Shown here one piece after another: positions 14,205 to 23,132 of a DNA stretch of 34,311 nt (position 1 is its first letter; every line of letters begins with the position of its first letter). This stretch comes from JAZLJD01 sp045617725. Lineage in GTDB: Bacteria; Bacillota; Clostridia; Lachnospirales; Lachnospiraceae. The notes under the pieces were generated by a model. The model was not told where the DNA came from. It did not search any database and worked only from the letters and a program-made list of their open reading frames with translations. A program made the position numbers and the translations under genes. Where the stretch lies: contig JAZLJD010000084.1 of the NCBI GenBank assembly GCA_045617725.1, positions 1-34,311 of the forward strand, in the 5' to 3' direction.

Positions 14205-16217
14205 TTACTCAACCTCTTTTTCTGCCTCTTCGGCCTCTTCGGTCTCTTCAGCGGCCGGCTCTTCGATGCCTTTCTCACGGCGGAAGATTTCCATAAACTC
14301 CTTACCGGTAATGGTTTCCTTCTCAATCAGGTGTGCTGCCAGCTTGTCCATGAGTTCACGATTCTCTTTAAGAAGCCTAAGCGCCTCCTCGTAGCACTCC
14401 TTCAGAATGTTGATTACTTCCTGATCGATATCTGCTGCGGTCACATCCGAACAGTTCAGGGCACTGGTTCCGTCCAGGTACTGGCTTTCAACGCTTTCAA
14501 GACTGATCAGTCCGAACTTCTTGCTCATACCGTACCGCGTAACCATGGAGCGTGCCACAGAGGTAGCCTTCTCGATATCATTGGCAGCACCTGTAGTAAC
14601 GTTGCCAAAAACAATTTCTTCGGCCGCACGACCCGAAAGGAAGGTGACGAGCATATCATGCAGCTCGGCCTGCGAATTCAGGAACTTCTCTTCCTCGGGA
14701 ACCTGCATTACATAACCCAAAGCGCCCATGGTTCTGGGGACAATGGTAATCTTCTGCACCGGCTCCGTGTTTTTTTGCAACGCGGCGGTAAGGGCGTGGC
14801 CGATCTCGTGATAAGAAACAATGCGGCGTTCCTCGGCACTTAAGATGCGATCCTTTTTCTCCTTGCCTACCAAAACAAGTTCCACGGCGCGGAACAAATC
14901 GTCCTGACATACATACTCGCGGCCTTCTTTGACTGCGTTGATGGCACCTTCGTTAATCATATTGGCAAGGTCGGAACCAACCGCGCCGCTTGTGGCCAGA
15001 GCGATTGCATCGAGGTCAACGGTCTCGTCCATGCGGACGTTCTTGGCATGAACCTTCAGAATTTCAACACGGCCCTTAAGGTCCGGTTTGTCAACGATGA
15101 TACGACGGTCAAATCGACCGGGACGCAAAAGCGCCTTATCCAAAACCTCCGGACGGTTCGTGGCGGCCATAACCATAATACCTTTTCTGGCGTCGAAACC
15201 ATCCATCTCGGAAAGCAACTGGTTCAAAGTCTGCTCTCTCTCTTCGTTTCCGCCGCCGTACTTTGAATCACGGCTGCGTCCGATTGCATCAATCTCATCG
15301 ATAAAAATAATGCAGGGAGCGTTCTTTTCGGCCTCCTGGAACAAATCACGAACTCGGGAAGCACCGACACCGACATAAAGCTCGATGAAATCGGAGCCTG
15401 CCAGGGAGAAAAACGGAACCTTGGCCTCGCCGGCTACTGCCTTGGCAAGCAGGGTCTTGCCGGTTCCGGGAGGGCCCACAAGCAAGGCACCCTTGGGAAG
15501 CTTGGCACCAATCTTGACATAACGATCCGGATTATGGAGAAAGTCAACAACTTCGACAAGTGACTCTTTGGCCTCGTCCTCACCGGCTACATCCGCAAAA
15601 GTAACGCCGGTATGCTTCTGCGCGTAAACACGCTCGTTGTTGCGACCAACGCTGAACATTCCGCCGCCCTTGGAAATCTTCTTGAACAGGAAGGAAAGGA
15701 GCAGCCACATAAGAAGCAGGGGCAAAATATAAGTAACCACTAGGTTCAGAATCACCGTTCCCCGGTTGGTAATCTCGCCCTTCACTTCAACGCCGGCCGC
15801 AAGCAGTTTCTCCGTCAGGCTTTCGTCCTGAACACGGCCTGTGAAATAGAGCTTCTCGGCAGACTGGAACATGCCAAACGGAAGCTGTGCCCCCGTGCTG
15901 ACCGGTGTGATGACGATACGGTCGGAAGCAATCTTGACACTCTTGACCTCGCCGTTTGTAACCATGGTCATAAATTCATTGTAGGAAATTTCTTCGGCTC
16001 CGGAATTGCTGAACAGACTGGACAGCAGGGAAATCATCAGGAGCGTAGCAATGATTACCAGGAGGAAAAAGAGAAATCTCTTGGAATTTTTATTGTCCTG
16101 ATGGGAGCCACCCTGGTCCCCGCCCTGGTTCCCATTATTATGGTTGCCACCCGGCATATCGGGGCCGCGATCCGAACCGATATTTGAATCAAATAAACTG
16201 AATAATCTATTCTTCAT
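14205..16217 (-). CDS. ftsH: ATP-dependent zinc metalloprotease FtsH
   Basis: This 670-residue membrane-anchored AAA+ protease degrades misfolded membrane proteins and regulatory proteins. Domains: a Gly/Asn/Gln/His-rich cytoplasmic tail (about 14-45), TM1 (about 48-70), an extracytoplasmic domain, TM2 (about 155-180), the AAA module with Walker A GPPGTGKT around Lys254, IIFIDEIDAIGRSRD (Walker B), the arginine finger region RPGRFDRR, then the M41 peptidase with zinc motif HEIGH at 470-474 and third-ligand region GAANDIEKAT. The usual motif is HEAGH; the Ala-to-Ile change does not remove ligands. The C-terminus is an acidic tail (EEPAAEETEEAEEAEKEVE). The start has AGAGGT four bases upstream, and a promoter lies at 16254-16282. 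The low-complexity N-terminal tail is longer than in E. coli FtsH, where TM1 starts at residue 5. Confidence 0.97.
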   Translation of the reverse strand: MKNRLFSLFDSNIGSDRGPDMPGGNHNNGNQGGDQGGSHQDNKNSKRFLFFLLVIIATLLMISLLSSLFSNSGAEEISYNEFMTMVTNGEVKSVKIASDRIVITPVSTGAQLPFGMFQSAEKLYFTGRVQDESLTEKLLAAGVEVKGEITNRGTVILNLVVTYILPLLLMWLLLSFLFKKISKGGGMFSVGRNNERVYAQKHTGVTFADVAGEDEAKESLVEVVDFLHNPDRYVKIGAKLPKGALLVGPPGTGKTLLAKAVAGEAKVPFFSLAGSDFIELYVGVGASRVRDLFQEAEKNAPCIIFIDEIDAIGRSRDSKYGGGNEEREQTLNQLLSEMDGFDARKGIMVMAATNRPEVLDKALLRPGRFDRRIIVDKPDLKGRVEILKVHAKNVRMDETVDLDAIALATSGAVGSDLANMINEGAINAVKEGREYVCQDDLFRAVELVLVGKEKKDRILSAEERRIVSYHEIGHALTAALQKNTEPVQKITIVPRTMGALGYVMQVPEEEKFLNSQAELHDMLVTFLSGRAAEEIVFGNVTTGAANDIEKATSVARSMVTRYGMSKKFGLISLESVESQYLDGTSALNCSDVTAADIDQEVINILKECYEEALRLLKENRELMDKLAAHLIEKETITGKEFMEIFRREKGIEEPAAEETEEAEEAEKEVE

Positions 16218-16253
16218 TATTACCTCTTTCTGTTACGAAAAATACTACAACTA

Positions 16254-16282
16254 ATAATAAGGCAATTGAAATAACGTGTCTA
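16254..16282 (-). promoter_or_regulatory. Probable ftsH promoter
   Basis: On the minus strand, TAGACA (16277-16282) and TATTAT (16254-16259) are separated by 17 bases and lie 37 bases upstream of the ftsH start. Confidence 0.6.
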
Positions 16283-16304
16283 CTTATATATTTATTAATT
16301 TGCA

Positions 16305-16409
16305 CCGCTTGCGTCCCCAACGCAAAAGACGCCCCATACCCTGCAGGCTGTAATCCGCAAAGTATAGGGCGCCGCTTTAGCGCTTTAATGTGACAGAAAC
16401 CCCCGTCCC
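16305..16409. repeat. REP-like repeat with inner hairpin, third copy
   Basis: Positions 16380-16409 (GCGCTTTAATGTG, then CAGAAACCCCCGTCCC) match the right end of the 7241-7441 palindrome with one base change in the core. The mirror-image left end is not recognisable here, so it is a single REP end. Inside, 16328-16339 and 16362-16373 pair 10 of 12 bases around a 22-base loop. It begins two bases after the acyl-CoA synthetase stop codon, in the same transcriptional sense as the minus-strand genes. Confidence 0.65.
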
Positions 16410-16411
16410 TA

Positions 16412-18046
16412 TTAGCCTCTGTTCTGTGCTGCAACGAGACCCTCGCCGCCGTAAATCTTACGAAGCTTCGGCTTCTCGATCTTGCCGGTCGGGTTACGGG
16501 GAATGTCCGCAAGTACAACATGATGGGGACGTTTGTATCTCGGAAGTGCCTGGCAGAATTCGTTTACCTCTTCTACCGTAAGCTCGCAGCCTTCCTTGAC
16601 TTCTACGACTGCCAGAGTAACCTCACCCAATCGTTTGTCGGGAACACCGATGACTGCTGCATCCTTAATCTTCATATTGCTACGAAGGAAATCTTCAATC
16701 TGTACAGGATAGATGTTCTCACCACCACTGATGATGACATCCTTCTTACGGTCTACCAGGAAGATGAATCCGTCCTCGTCCTCCTGCGCCATATCGCCGG
16801 TAAACAACCAGCCATCCTGCAGAACCTCGGCGGTAGCCTTCGGGTCATTATAATAGCACTTCATGACGCCGGGGCCTTTAACAGCGAGCTCGCCAACCTG
16901 GCCGCGCTCCACCGTGTTATGCTTCTCATCCACAATCTTGACTTCCCAGCCGTATCCGGCCTTGCCGATTGCACCGACCTTGTGAATGTTCTTAACGCCC
17001 AAATGTACACAACCGGGTCCGATGGACTCAGAAAGACCGTAGTTCGTATCGTATTCGTGATTCGGGAAAATTGCCTTCCAACGGGAAATCAATGAAGGAG
17101 GAACCGGCTGTGCACCGATGTGCATCAGTCTCCACTGGGACAAATCGTAATCCTCAAGCTTCACATCGCCGCGGTCAATGGCATCCAGAATATCCTGTGC
17201 CCAGGGAACAAGCAGCCACACAATCGTGCATTTCTCCTTGCTGACCGTTTCCAGAATAACATCCGGCTTCGTGCCCTTTAACAGCACAGCCTTGCCACCT
17301 TCCAGGAAGGAACCGAGCCAGTGCATTTTGGCACCGGTATGGTAAAGAGGCGGAATGCAGAGGAACACGTCGTCCTTGGTCTGACCGTGATGCTTCTGCT
17401 CAACCTTACATTCATGCGTAAGTGCACGGTGATTATGCAAAATAGCCTTCGGGAAACCTGTGGTTCCGGAAGAGAAATAAATAGCGGCGTCGTCATCGTC
17501 CGTCAGGCGGATATTCGGGGTCTGCGAGGAGCAGTTCGCCGTCAGGGAATTGTAATCCTCCGCAAAGGACGGGCAATTGTCGCCGATAAAGAACAGCAGT
17601 CTGTTCTTGGAGATTTTGTCAGCAATCTCCTCCACACGTCCGATGAATGCGGGGCCAAAAACAAGTACATCCACCTCGGCAAGATTCAGGCAGTACTCGA
17701 TTTCATCCGATGCATAACGGAAATTCAGGGGTACGGCAAGTGCTCCGGTCTTCAGCACACCAAAGTAAACGGGAAGCCACTCGAGGCAGTTCATAAGCAG
17801 GATGGCAACCTTGTCACCCTTCTTAACACCGCGGGACAAAAGCAAATTTGCAAAACGATTGGCCTTCTCATTAAAAACATTCCAGGTAATTTCGCGACGA
17901 TAGCTGGTCTCACCGGTAGATTCGATGAGTTCGTATTCTTTCCAGGTAACGCGCTTCTTTTCCTTGATTTCAGGATTAACTTCAACAAGGCAGATGTCGT
18001 CACCATAAAGCTTACAGTTACGTTCCAGGATATCTGTAATAGGCAT
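16412..18046 (-). CDS. AMP-dependent acyl-CoA synthetase/ligase (ANL superfamily)
   Basis: This 544-residue cytoplasmic enzyme activates a carboxylic acid to its acyl-adenylate and then to the CoA thioester. It shows the P-loop SSGTTGFPKA (about 190-199), IPPLYHTGAKM (A4-type segment), NYGLSESIGPG (A5), WLFTGDMAQED (A7, with the AMP-ribose Asp), DRKKDVIISGGENIYP (A8 hinge) and PRNPTGKIEKPKLR (A10, with the catalytic Lys). The chain length or aromatic nature of the substrate cannot be read. The longer reading from 18061 starts with a TTG lying in the ribosome site GGAGG, so the ATG at 18046, eight bases after GGAGG, is chosen. A promoter lies at 18097-18125. The gene starts 95 bases after the amidohydrolase and its stop abuts the REP-like repeat. 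Confidence 0.92.
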   Translation of the reverse strand: MPITDILERNCKLYGDDICLVEVNPEIKEKKRVTWKEYELIESTGETSYRREITWNVFNEKANRFANLLLSRGVKKGDKVAILLMNCLEWLPVYFGVLKTGALAVPLNFRYASDEIEYCLNLAEVDVLVFGPAFIGRVEEIADKISKNRLLFFIGDNCPSFAEDYNSLTANCSSQTPNIRLTDDDDAAIYFSSGTTGFPKAILHNHRALTHECKVEQKHHGQTKDDVFLCIPPLYHTGAKMHWLGSFLEGGKAVLLKGTKPDVILETVSKEKCTIVWLLVPWAQDILDAIDRGDVKLEDYDLSQWRLMHIGAQPVPPSLISRWKAIFPNHEYDTNYGLSESIGPGCVHLGVKNIHKVGAIGKAGYGWEVKIVDEKHNTVERGQVGELAVKGPGVMKCYYNDPKATAEVLQDGWLFTGDMAQEDEDGFIFLVDRKKDVIISGGENIYPVQIEDFLRSNMKIKDAAVIGVPDKRLGEVTLAVVEVKEGCELTVEEVNEFCQALPRYKRPHHVVLADIPRNPTGKIEKPKLRKIYGGEGLVAAQNRG

Positions 18047-18096
18047 AACAACTTCCTCCAAACAAAAAATTTCGTGAATTTCTCACATTGTTTAAC

Positions 18097-18125
18097 ATTA
18101 TGACACTTTAAATCGTAAAAGTAAA
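18097..18125 (-). promoter_or_regulatory. Probable promoter of the acyl-CoA synthetase
   Basis: On the minus strand, TTTACT (18120-18125) and CATAAT (18097-18102) are separated by 17 bases, about 50 bases upstream of the start codon. Confidence 0.45.
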
Positions 18126-18141
18126 CCCTTTTTAAAACTTT

Positions 18142-18945
18142 TTAAACCCTGCCCAGAAGATGCATTGCATTGCCCGAGAGAATCGCGGTTTTCTCGCTTT
18201 CCGTAAGGTCCAAAGCCTCCAGCAACCGGAGGCATTCGCCGGCTCGCATCCAGGGCCAGTCGGTGCCAAAAAGTATCTTCTCCACTCCGTGATTCCGAAT
18301 AATCCTGCGTACCTGTTCGACCGGAATTTCGCGAAGGCAATAGGACAAATCCATGTAAGCATCCGTTCCGACCAGCAGTTCCTCCACCTCATCCCAGGCG
18401 AGATACCCGCCAACATGAGCCAGCACCAGCTTCTTCGGGTGAACCTTGTTTATAAGGTTCAGACTCATCCCCGGTGTGCAGTGCGGATTCGTGCGAAGGC
18501 CCGCATCAAACCCGGCATGCACCATCGTAATAAGTCCCTCTTCCTCAGCCGCCTCCACGATGGTCACAAAGGCGGGGTCATCAAAGTATGTTCCCTGATA
18601 GTCGGGATGCAGCTTGATTCCGAGGAAGCCCTGCTCCTTAATATCCCGGATGCGTTGCTTTAAATGATCGTTCTCGGGATGAATGCCCGCAAAAGAACAA
18701 AGGCGGTCCCGGTCGGTCGATTCGTTCATGGCACGGGCCACCGCATTCACCGTATCAAAATGCCGCGGGGCGGTAAGAACGGGGAGCACGATGGAAAAAT
18801 CGACACCGTCCTCCTCCATTTCGCGGAGGAGTCCTTCTTTTTTGCCATTTCCGGCAGCCTCTATCGAAGCGGCTTCTGCCAGCTTCTTAACGGTCGCATC
18901 CGCCAGTCTGTCCGGATATACATGTGTGTGAAAATCAATAATCAT
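18142..18945 (-). CDS. Amidohydrolase family 2 (TIM-barrel metal-dependent hydrolase/decarboxylase)
   Basis: This 267-residue cytoplasmic protein has the Amidohydro_2 pattern. MIIDFHTHVYPD at the N-terminus carries the HxH metal motif (His6, His8), GIKLHPDYQG is at about 125, MVHAGFDAG at about 155, LAHVGGY (metal His) at about 187, and ILFGTDWPW (catalytic Asp) at about 237. Members include ACMSD-type decarboxylases and uncharacterised hydrolases; the substrate is unknown here. The start has AAGGAATT before ATG. Its upstream neighbour, the ACT gene, ends in a terminator at 18973-18997, so this gene is not clearly part of the ior operon. It precedes the acyl-CoA synthetase on the same strand. 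Confidence 0.88.
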   Translation of the reverse strand: MIIDFHTHVYPDRLADATVKKLAEAASIEAAGNGKKEGLLREMEEDGVDFSIVLPVLTAPRHFDTVNAVARAMNESTDRDRLCSFAGIHPENDHLKQRIRDIKEQGFLGIKLHPDYQGTYFDDPAFVTIVEAAEEEGLITMVHAGFDAGLRTNPHCTPGMSLNLINKVHPKKLVLAHVGGYLAWDEVEELLVGTDAYMDLSYCLREIPVEQVRRIIRNHGVEKILFGTDWPWMRAGECLRLLEALDLTESEKTAILSGNAMHLLGRV

Positions 18946-18972
18946 AATTCCTTACCTGTAAGACGCATTAAT

Positions 18973-18997
18973 AAAAAAGCCGGGCAAATGCCCGGCC
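18973..18997 (-). terminator. Terminator of the iorAB-paaK-ACT operon
   Basis: GCCGGGC (18979-18985) pairs with GCCCGGC (18990-18996) around AAAT. The minus strand continues with six T residues, 18 bases past the ACT gene stop. Confidence 0.88.
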
Positions 18998-19002
18998 GTA
19001 AA

Positions 19003-19431
19003 TTACCAGTTATAAGCTTCTTCCTCGCTGAGTGTCTTAAGTCCGGCTTCGGCGATGACCTGCTCGGCCTTCTCGCGGTCCGCTACCTTAATGACTACGG
19101 ATGTATAATCCCGTTTGGAAGCAAGCGTGTACATATACTCAATGTTCATGCCGTTCTTGCCCAGAGCATCGGTCAGCTTCGTAAGAGAAGCGAAGCACTC
19201 CGGAAGCGAAACAGCCAGAACCGTCGTAACTCTGGGACTGAAGCCGTCCTTACGCAGCGCTGCCTCCGCAGCATCCGGATCCGATACTATCATACGCATC
19301 AGACCGTAATCGTTTGTATCTGCAAGGGAAACACTGACTACATGTATATCAGCCGCTGCAAGCGTTCGGGACGCACGTGCAAGCGAGCCTTCTGTATTCT
19401 CGATAAAGACTGAAATCTGTTTAATCAGCAT
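19003..19431 (-). CDS. Tandem ACT domain protein
   Basis: This 142-residue protein is made of two ACT domains: IKQISVFIENTEGSLARASRTLAAADIHV (about 3-31) starts the first, and TVLAVSLPECFASLTKLTDALGKNGMNIEYMY (about 70-101) the second. ACT domains bind amino acids allosterically. No catalytic domain is attached, so it should act as a separate sensor or regulator. Its position as last gene after iorA, iorB and paaK matches a known arrangement in anaerobes, where it may sense aromatic amino acids (inference). It has GGAGGTGGCACT before the ATG and a 32-base gap from paaK. Confidence 0.9.
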   Translation of the reverse strand: MLIKQISVFIENTEGSLARASRTLAAADIHVVSVSLADTNDYGLMRMIVSDPDAAEAALRKDGFSPRVTTVLAVSLPECFASLTKLTDALGKNGMNIEYMYTLASKRDYTSVVIKVADREKAEQVIAEAGLKTLSEEEAYNW

Positions 19432-19463
19432 AGTGCCACCTCCAAATTCATAAGAGAATTTTA

Positions 19464-20762
19464 CTATACAAGATTCCGTTTGTCTATGATGTGCTTTGCT
19501 TTCCCTTCGCTGCGCTCAATGGAACCGGGAGCCATCAGCTTCACTCTGGCCGTGATGAGAAGCGCCGCTTTTAAGGCATGAGCGATTTTCTTTTGCAAAG
19601 CCTCCATATCTCGAATTTCATCCGAGAAATACTCTTCCTTAATTTCAACCGCAACCTCCAATCGATCGAGATTGTCGACACGGTCTACCGTCATGATGTA
19701 GTAAGGCGCCGTCTCAGGCAGTTCTAAGAGGCAGGCCTCAATCTGGGACGGGAAGATATTGACACCGCCGATAATAAGCATATCGTCGGAACGTCCGCGG
19801 AACTTCGAAATACGGGCTGTCGTTCTGCCACAGGCACAGGGCGTGTGGTCAATGCTCGTAAGGTCCTTGGTGCGATAGCGAAGGAGCGGCATGCCTTCCT
19901 TAGTAAGCGTCGTGAATACCAGCTCGCCGACAACACCGTCTTCCACGGGCTGCAGCGTATCGGCACTGACGATTTCAGGCAAAAAATGATCTTCTGAAAT
20001 ATGAAGTCCAGTGTGATACTGACAATCGCAGGCAACACCGGGTCCCATAACCTCGGACAAGCCATAGATATCATGCGCTTCTACATGAAGAGCTTCCTCA
20101 ATCTGCAGACGCATCTGTTCGGTCCAGGGTTCTGCACCGCAGACTGCCGCATGCAGCTTAAGCTCATCGAGGAGACCCTCCTCTTTGGCCACCTCTGCTA
20201 TATGGAGAAGGTAGGAAGGGGTACAGGCAATCGCCGTAACGCCAAAATCCTTCATCATGTTAACCAGTCGCTTGGTATTGCCGGTCGACTGCGGTACTAC
20301 GGTAGCGCCCAGGTGCTCAGCACCGTAATGTGCGCCCAGTCCGCCCGTGAAGAGACCGTAACCGTAAGCAATCTGAATCACGTCGTTTTTGGTGATGCCG
20401 GACATCGTCATGGCACGGGCTACACATTCCTCCCAGATTTCAATATCATGGCGGGTATAGGTAACCACCGTTGCCTTGCCGGTCGTACCACTTGATGCAT
20501 GCACGCGGACGATTTCGGAAAGCGGAACCGCATTCAGTCCGAACGGATAATTGTCTCTAAGATCGGTTTTTACCGTATAAGGGAGCTTCACAATATCGGC
20601 CAGTTCCCTGATGTCTCCGGGCTCAAGTCCCAGAGCCTGCATTTTTTTACGATAGAATTCAACATTGTGATACACATAATCAACCTGCTTCACGAGGCGT
20701 TTGCCCTGCATCACCGTTAATTCATCTCTGCTCATGCACTCTCGTGCTTCATTCCAAATCAT
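19464..20762 (-). CDS. paaK: Phenylacetate-CoA ligase (arylacetate-CoA ligase)
   Basis: This 432-residue ANL-superfamily enzyme converts phenylacetate (or another arylacetate), CoA and ATP to the aryl-CoA. Family features are the short length, the P-loop HASSGTTGKATVV (about 88-100), VCGAEPWTEQMR (about 208), DIYGLSEVMGPGVACDC (about 232-248), LLRYRTKDLTSI (about 300), FRGRSDDMLIIGGVNIFPSQIE (about 324-345) and a C-terminal IERSEGKAKHIID with the mobile-domain lysine. It starts 14 bases after iorB with GAGGATGAG upstream. With iorAB it forms a reversible path between arylacetate and arylpyruvate: the ligase makes the aryl-CoA that the oxidoreductase can carboxylate. Specificity between phenyl-, hydroxyphenyl- and indoleacetate is not readable. 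Confidence 0.94.
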   Translation of the reverse strand: MIWNEARECMSRDELTVMQGKRLVKQVDYVYHNVEFYRKKMQALGLEPGDIRELADIVKLPYTVKTDLRDNYPFGLNAVPLSEIVRVHASSGTTGKATVVTYTRHDIEIWEECVARAMTMSGITKNDVIQIAYGYGLFTGGLGAHYGAEHLGATVVPQSTGNTKRLVNMMKDFGVTAIACTPSYLLHIAEVAKEEGLLDELKLHAAVCGAEPWTEQMRLQIEEALHVEAHDIYGLSEVMGPGVACDCQYHTGLHISEDHFLPEIVSADTLQPVEDGVVGELVFTTLTKEGMPLLRYRTKDLTSIDHTPCACGRTTARISKFRGRSDDMLIIGGVNIFPSQIEACLLELPETAPYYIMTVDRVDNLDRLEVAVEIKEEYFSDEIRDMEALQKKIAHALKAALLITARVKLMAPGSIERSEGKAKHIIDKRNLV

Positions 20763-20776
20763 ATCTCATCCTCTTA

Positions 20777-21346
20777 TTAAAGAGCGTAACCGGCTTCGAA
20801 TGCTTTCTTGTTGATTTCAACGGTCTTCTGAGGAACCGTGTTCTCAATGACCTTAAGCCAGTCCTCTTTTGCAAAATCCATGGTTTTGGCAGCAACTCCG
20901 ATGATGATGGTATTAAAGACTTTTGAGTTTCCGAGCTTTAGGGCCTCTGCCATAGCATCTACCGCAATTACCTTGTGGTCCTTGGAAAGAGTTTCAATAA
21001 TGTTCTCGGGATACTCAGCGGCACCCGTTACAACGGTCATGGGATCGATACGCTGGTCGTTGCAAATAATAACGCCGTCCTTCTTAAGGAAGTGTGCATA
21101 ACGCATAGCCTCCAGACGCTCAAAAGCGATCAGGATATCTGCATGGCCTTCCTCTACGATGGGCTCATATACTTTTTCGCCATAGCGGACAAACGTAACA
21201 ACACTACCGCCACGCTGTGCCATACCGTGAACCTCGGACAACTTTACTTCATATCCTGCGGATGTAATCATTCCGCCTAAGATACGGCTGGTAAGCAGGG
21301 TTCCCTGACCACCGACGCCGACAATCATAATATTCTTCGTTTCCAT
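20777..21346 (-). CDS. iorB: Indolepyruvate:ferredoxin oxidoreductase, beta subunit
   Basis: This 189-residue protein is the gamma-type domain subunit of the 2-oxoacid:ferredoxin oxidoreductase family. NIMIVGVGGQGTLLTSRILG (about 5-24) is the N-terminal signature, followed by EVHGMAQRGGSVVTFVRYG (about 38-56). It pairs with IorA to interconvert aryl-2-oxoacid plus CoA with aryl-CoA, CO2 and reduced ferredoxin. Length matches archaeal and clostridial IorB (about 190-210). It lies 14 bases after iorA with AGGAGA before the ATG. Specificity for indolepyruvate versus phenylpyruvate or hydroxyphenylpyruvate cannot be decided from sequence. Confidence 0.95.
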   Translation of the reverse strand: METKNIMIVGVGGQGTLLTSRILGGMITSAGYEVKLSEVHGMAQRGGSVVTFVRYGEKVYEPIVEEGHADILIAFERLEAMRYAHFLKKDGVIICNDQRIDPMTVVTGAAEYPENIIETLSKDHKVIAVDAMAEALKLGNSKVFNTIIIGVAAKTMDFAKEDWLKVIENTVPQKTVEINKKAFEAGYAL

Positions 21347-21360
21347 AGTCTTCTCCTAGA

Positions 21361-23097
21361 TTACTTATCTACACAATGAATTGCATCAAACTTACAACGC
21401 TGCATGCACAGACCGCAGCCGTTACACATGGTAGCGTCGATTGCTACGGTTCCGTCGGCCTGTTTCGTAATTGCGGGGCAACCGGGTACTAAGCACTGGC
21501 CGCACTTCTTGCAATTCTCGGAAACAGTTACGCAGACCTTCTTGGAAATGTTGGTCTTAAGGAGTGCACAGGGAGCCTGTGCGATGATAACAGATACCGC
21601 GTCACGATTGACTTCACGCTTCACGGTCTCCTCGAGGAGTGCCGTATCAAAGGCATTTACGATGTAAACATGATCAATGCCCATCGCACGAATCAGCTTC
21701 TCAATATCAATCTGATAGGTAGGCTCGCCCTTTAAGGTCTTGCCGGTCGCTGCATGATCCTGATGGCCCGTCATACCGGTTGTGGAGTTGTCCATAATAA
21801 TAACGGTACCGCAGGACTTGTTGTAAACCATATTCATAAGGGAATTCACACCGGTATGAAGGAAGGTGGAATCACCGATTAATGCAACCCAGTCACGGAT
21901 GTAATCACGGCCCTTGGCCTTCTCCATACCATGAAGAGTGGAGATGGATGCGCCCATACAAACCGTAGTGTCGATTACATTCAGAGGAGCAATGGCGCCT
22001 AAGGTGTAACAACCGATATCGCCTGCGCCGTGAATCTTCAGTTTCTTAAGAACCGAGAAGATACTTCTGTGCGGGCAACCCGGGCACAAAATGGGAGGAC
22101 GTGCCGGAGCCTTAAAGGCCTCGGAAACCTCGGTCTCGATACCGAGAATTGCCTTGCGAAGCATATTGGCGGAATACTCGCCCTGTACGGTAAGAATTTC
22201 TTTACCAATGCAGGCAATTCCTGCTGCCTTGACCTGCTCCTCGATTAAGGGCTCAAGTTCCTCAACAATATATAAGGTTTCTACCTTGGAAGCAAACTCA
22301 CGGATTAAGTCCATGGGAAGCGGATGTACCAAACCAAGTTTTAATACGGAAGCATTCGGAAGGGCTTCCTTGACATACTGATACGGGATACCGGAGGTAA
22401 CAACACCAATCTTTGTGTCGTTCATCTCTACGCGATTGATTGCAAAAGAGCATGCATCTGCGGCCATTCTCTTTAAACGGTCCTCTACGTGAATGTGGCG
22501 GGCCTTGGCCATTGCAGGCATCATAACGTTCTTCGGTGCATTACGTTCATAAGGCTTATCGGGAACTTCCACACGGTCCTCCAAGGTAACCATACCCTGG
22601 GAATGTGCAAGTCTTGTGGTCGTACGAATCATAATCGGGCAGTCGTACTGCTCGGACAATTCAAAGGCAAGCTTCGTATAGTCTTTGGCCTCCTGGGAAT
22701 CGGAAGGCTCCAAAACGGGAACCTGTGCAACACGGGCTACGCATCTGGAATCCTGCCCATTCTGCGAAGAATAAAGTCCGGGATCGTCTGCTGCCACAAG
22801 CACGAGACCGCCGTTCACACCGATATAGGAAGCGGTATACAGAGGGTCGGATGCCACGTTCACGCCAACCATCTTCATGGACGCCATGGAACGGACACCG
22901 CTGATGGAAGCACCGATAGCAACCTCCATTGCTACTTTCTCGTTGGGAGACCATTCGGCGTAAATTTCCGGATACTGAACAAGGTTCTCACTGATCTCAG
23001 TGGAAGGAGTTCCGGGATATGCTGCGGAAACCTTGACTCCCGCTTCATATGCACCTCTGGCAATTGCTGCATTGCCTAACATGATTTTCTTTTCCAT
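21361..23097 (-). CDS. iorA: Indolepyruvate:ferredoxin oxidoreductase, alpha subunit
   Basis: This 578-residue subunit is oxygen-sensitive, TPP-dependent and iron-sulphur-containing. The N-terminal pyrimidine-binding domain begins LGNAAIARGAYEAGVKVSAAYPGTPSTEI (about 7-35). The TPP domain has PILCPGCPHRSIF (about 335) and DIGCYTLGAIAPLNV then ALIGDSTFLHTGVNSL (about 358-420). The C-terminal ferredoxin domain has two clusters, CKKCGQCLVPGCP and CNGCGLCMQRC, within the last 55 residues; the first has the CX2CX2CX4CP spacing typical of IorA. It is the first gene behind the Phe-type T-box at 23133-23405 and has AAGGA upstream of the ATG. The T-box implies a role in supplying phenylalanine, that is, running toward arylpyruvate (inference). 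Confidence 0.96.
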   Translation of the reverse strand: MEKKIMLGNAAIARGAYEAGVKVSAAYPGTPSTEISENLVQYPEIYAEWSPNEKVAMEVAIGASISGVRSMASMKMVGVNVASDPLYTASYIGVNGGLVLVAADDPGLYSSQNGQDSRCVARVAQVPVLEPSDSQEAKDYTKLAFELSEQYDCPIMIRTTTRLAHSQGMVTLEDRVEVPDKPYERNAPKNVMMPAMAKARHIHVEDRLKRMAADACSFAINRVEMNDTKIGVVTSGIPYQYVKEALPNASVLKLGLVHPLPMDLIREFASKVETLYIVEELEPLIEEQVKAAGIACIGKEILTVQGEYSANMLRKAILGIETEVSEAFKAPARPPILCPGCPHRSIFSVLKKLKIHGAGDIGCYTLGAIAPLNVIDTTVCMGASISTLHGMEKAKGRDYIRDWVALIGDSTFLHTGVNSLMNMVYNKSCGTVIIMDNSTTGMTGHQDHAATGKTLKGEPTYQIDIEKLIRAMGIDHVYIVNAFDTALLEETVKREVNRDAVSVIIAQAPCALLKTNISKKVCVTVSENCKKCGQCLVPGCPAITKQADGTVAIDATMCNGCGLCMQRCKFDAIHCVDK

Positions 23098-23132
23098 ATC
23101 TTAGTCCTTTCTATAGATGTCCGGGAATAAAT

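Noticed and set aside
16412..23097. Single aromatic-acid catabolic island from ior to the acyl-CoA synthetase
   Set aside because: A strong terminator at 18973-18997 and separate promoters divide the region, and substrates of the synthetase and amidohydrolase cannot be read, so a single pathway is not supported.
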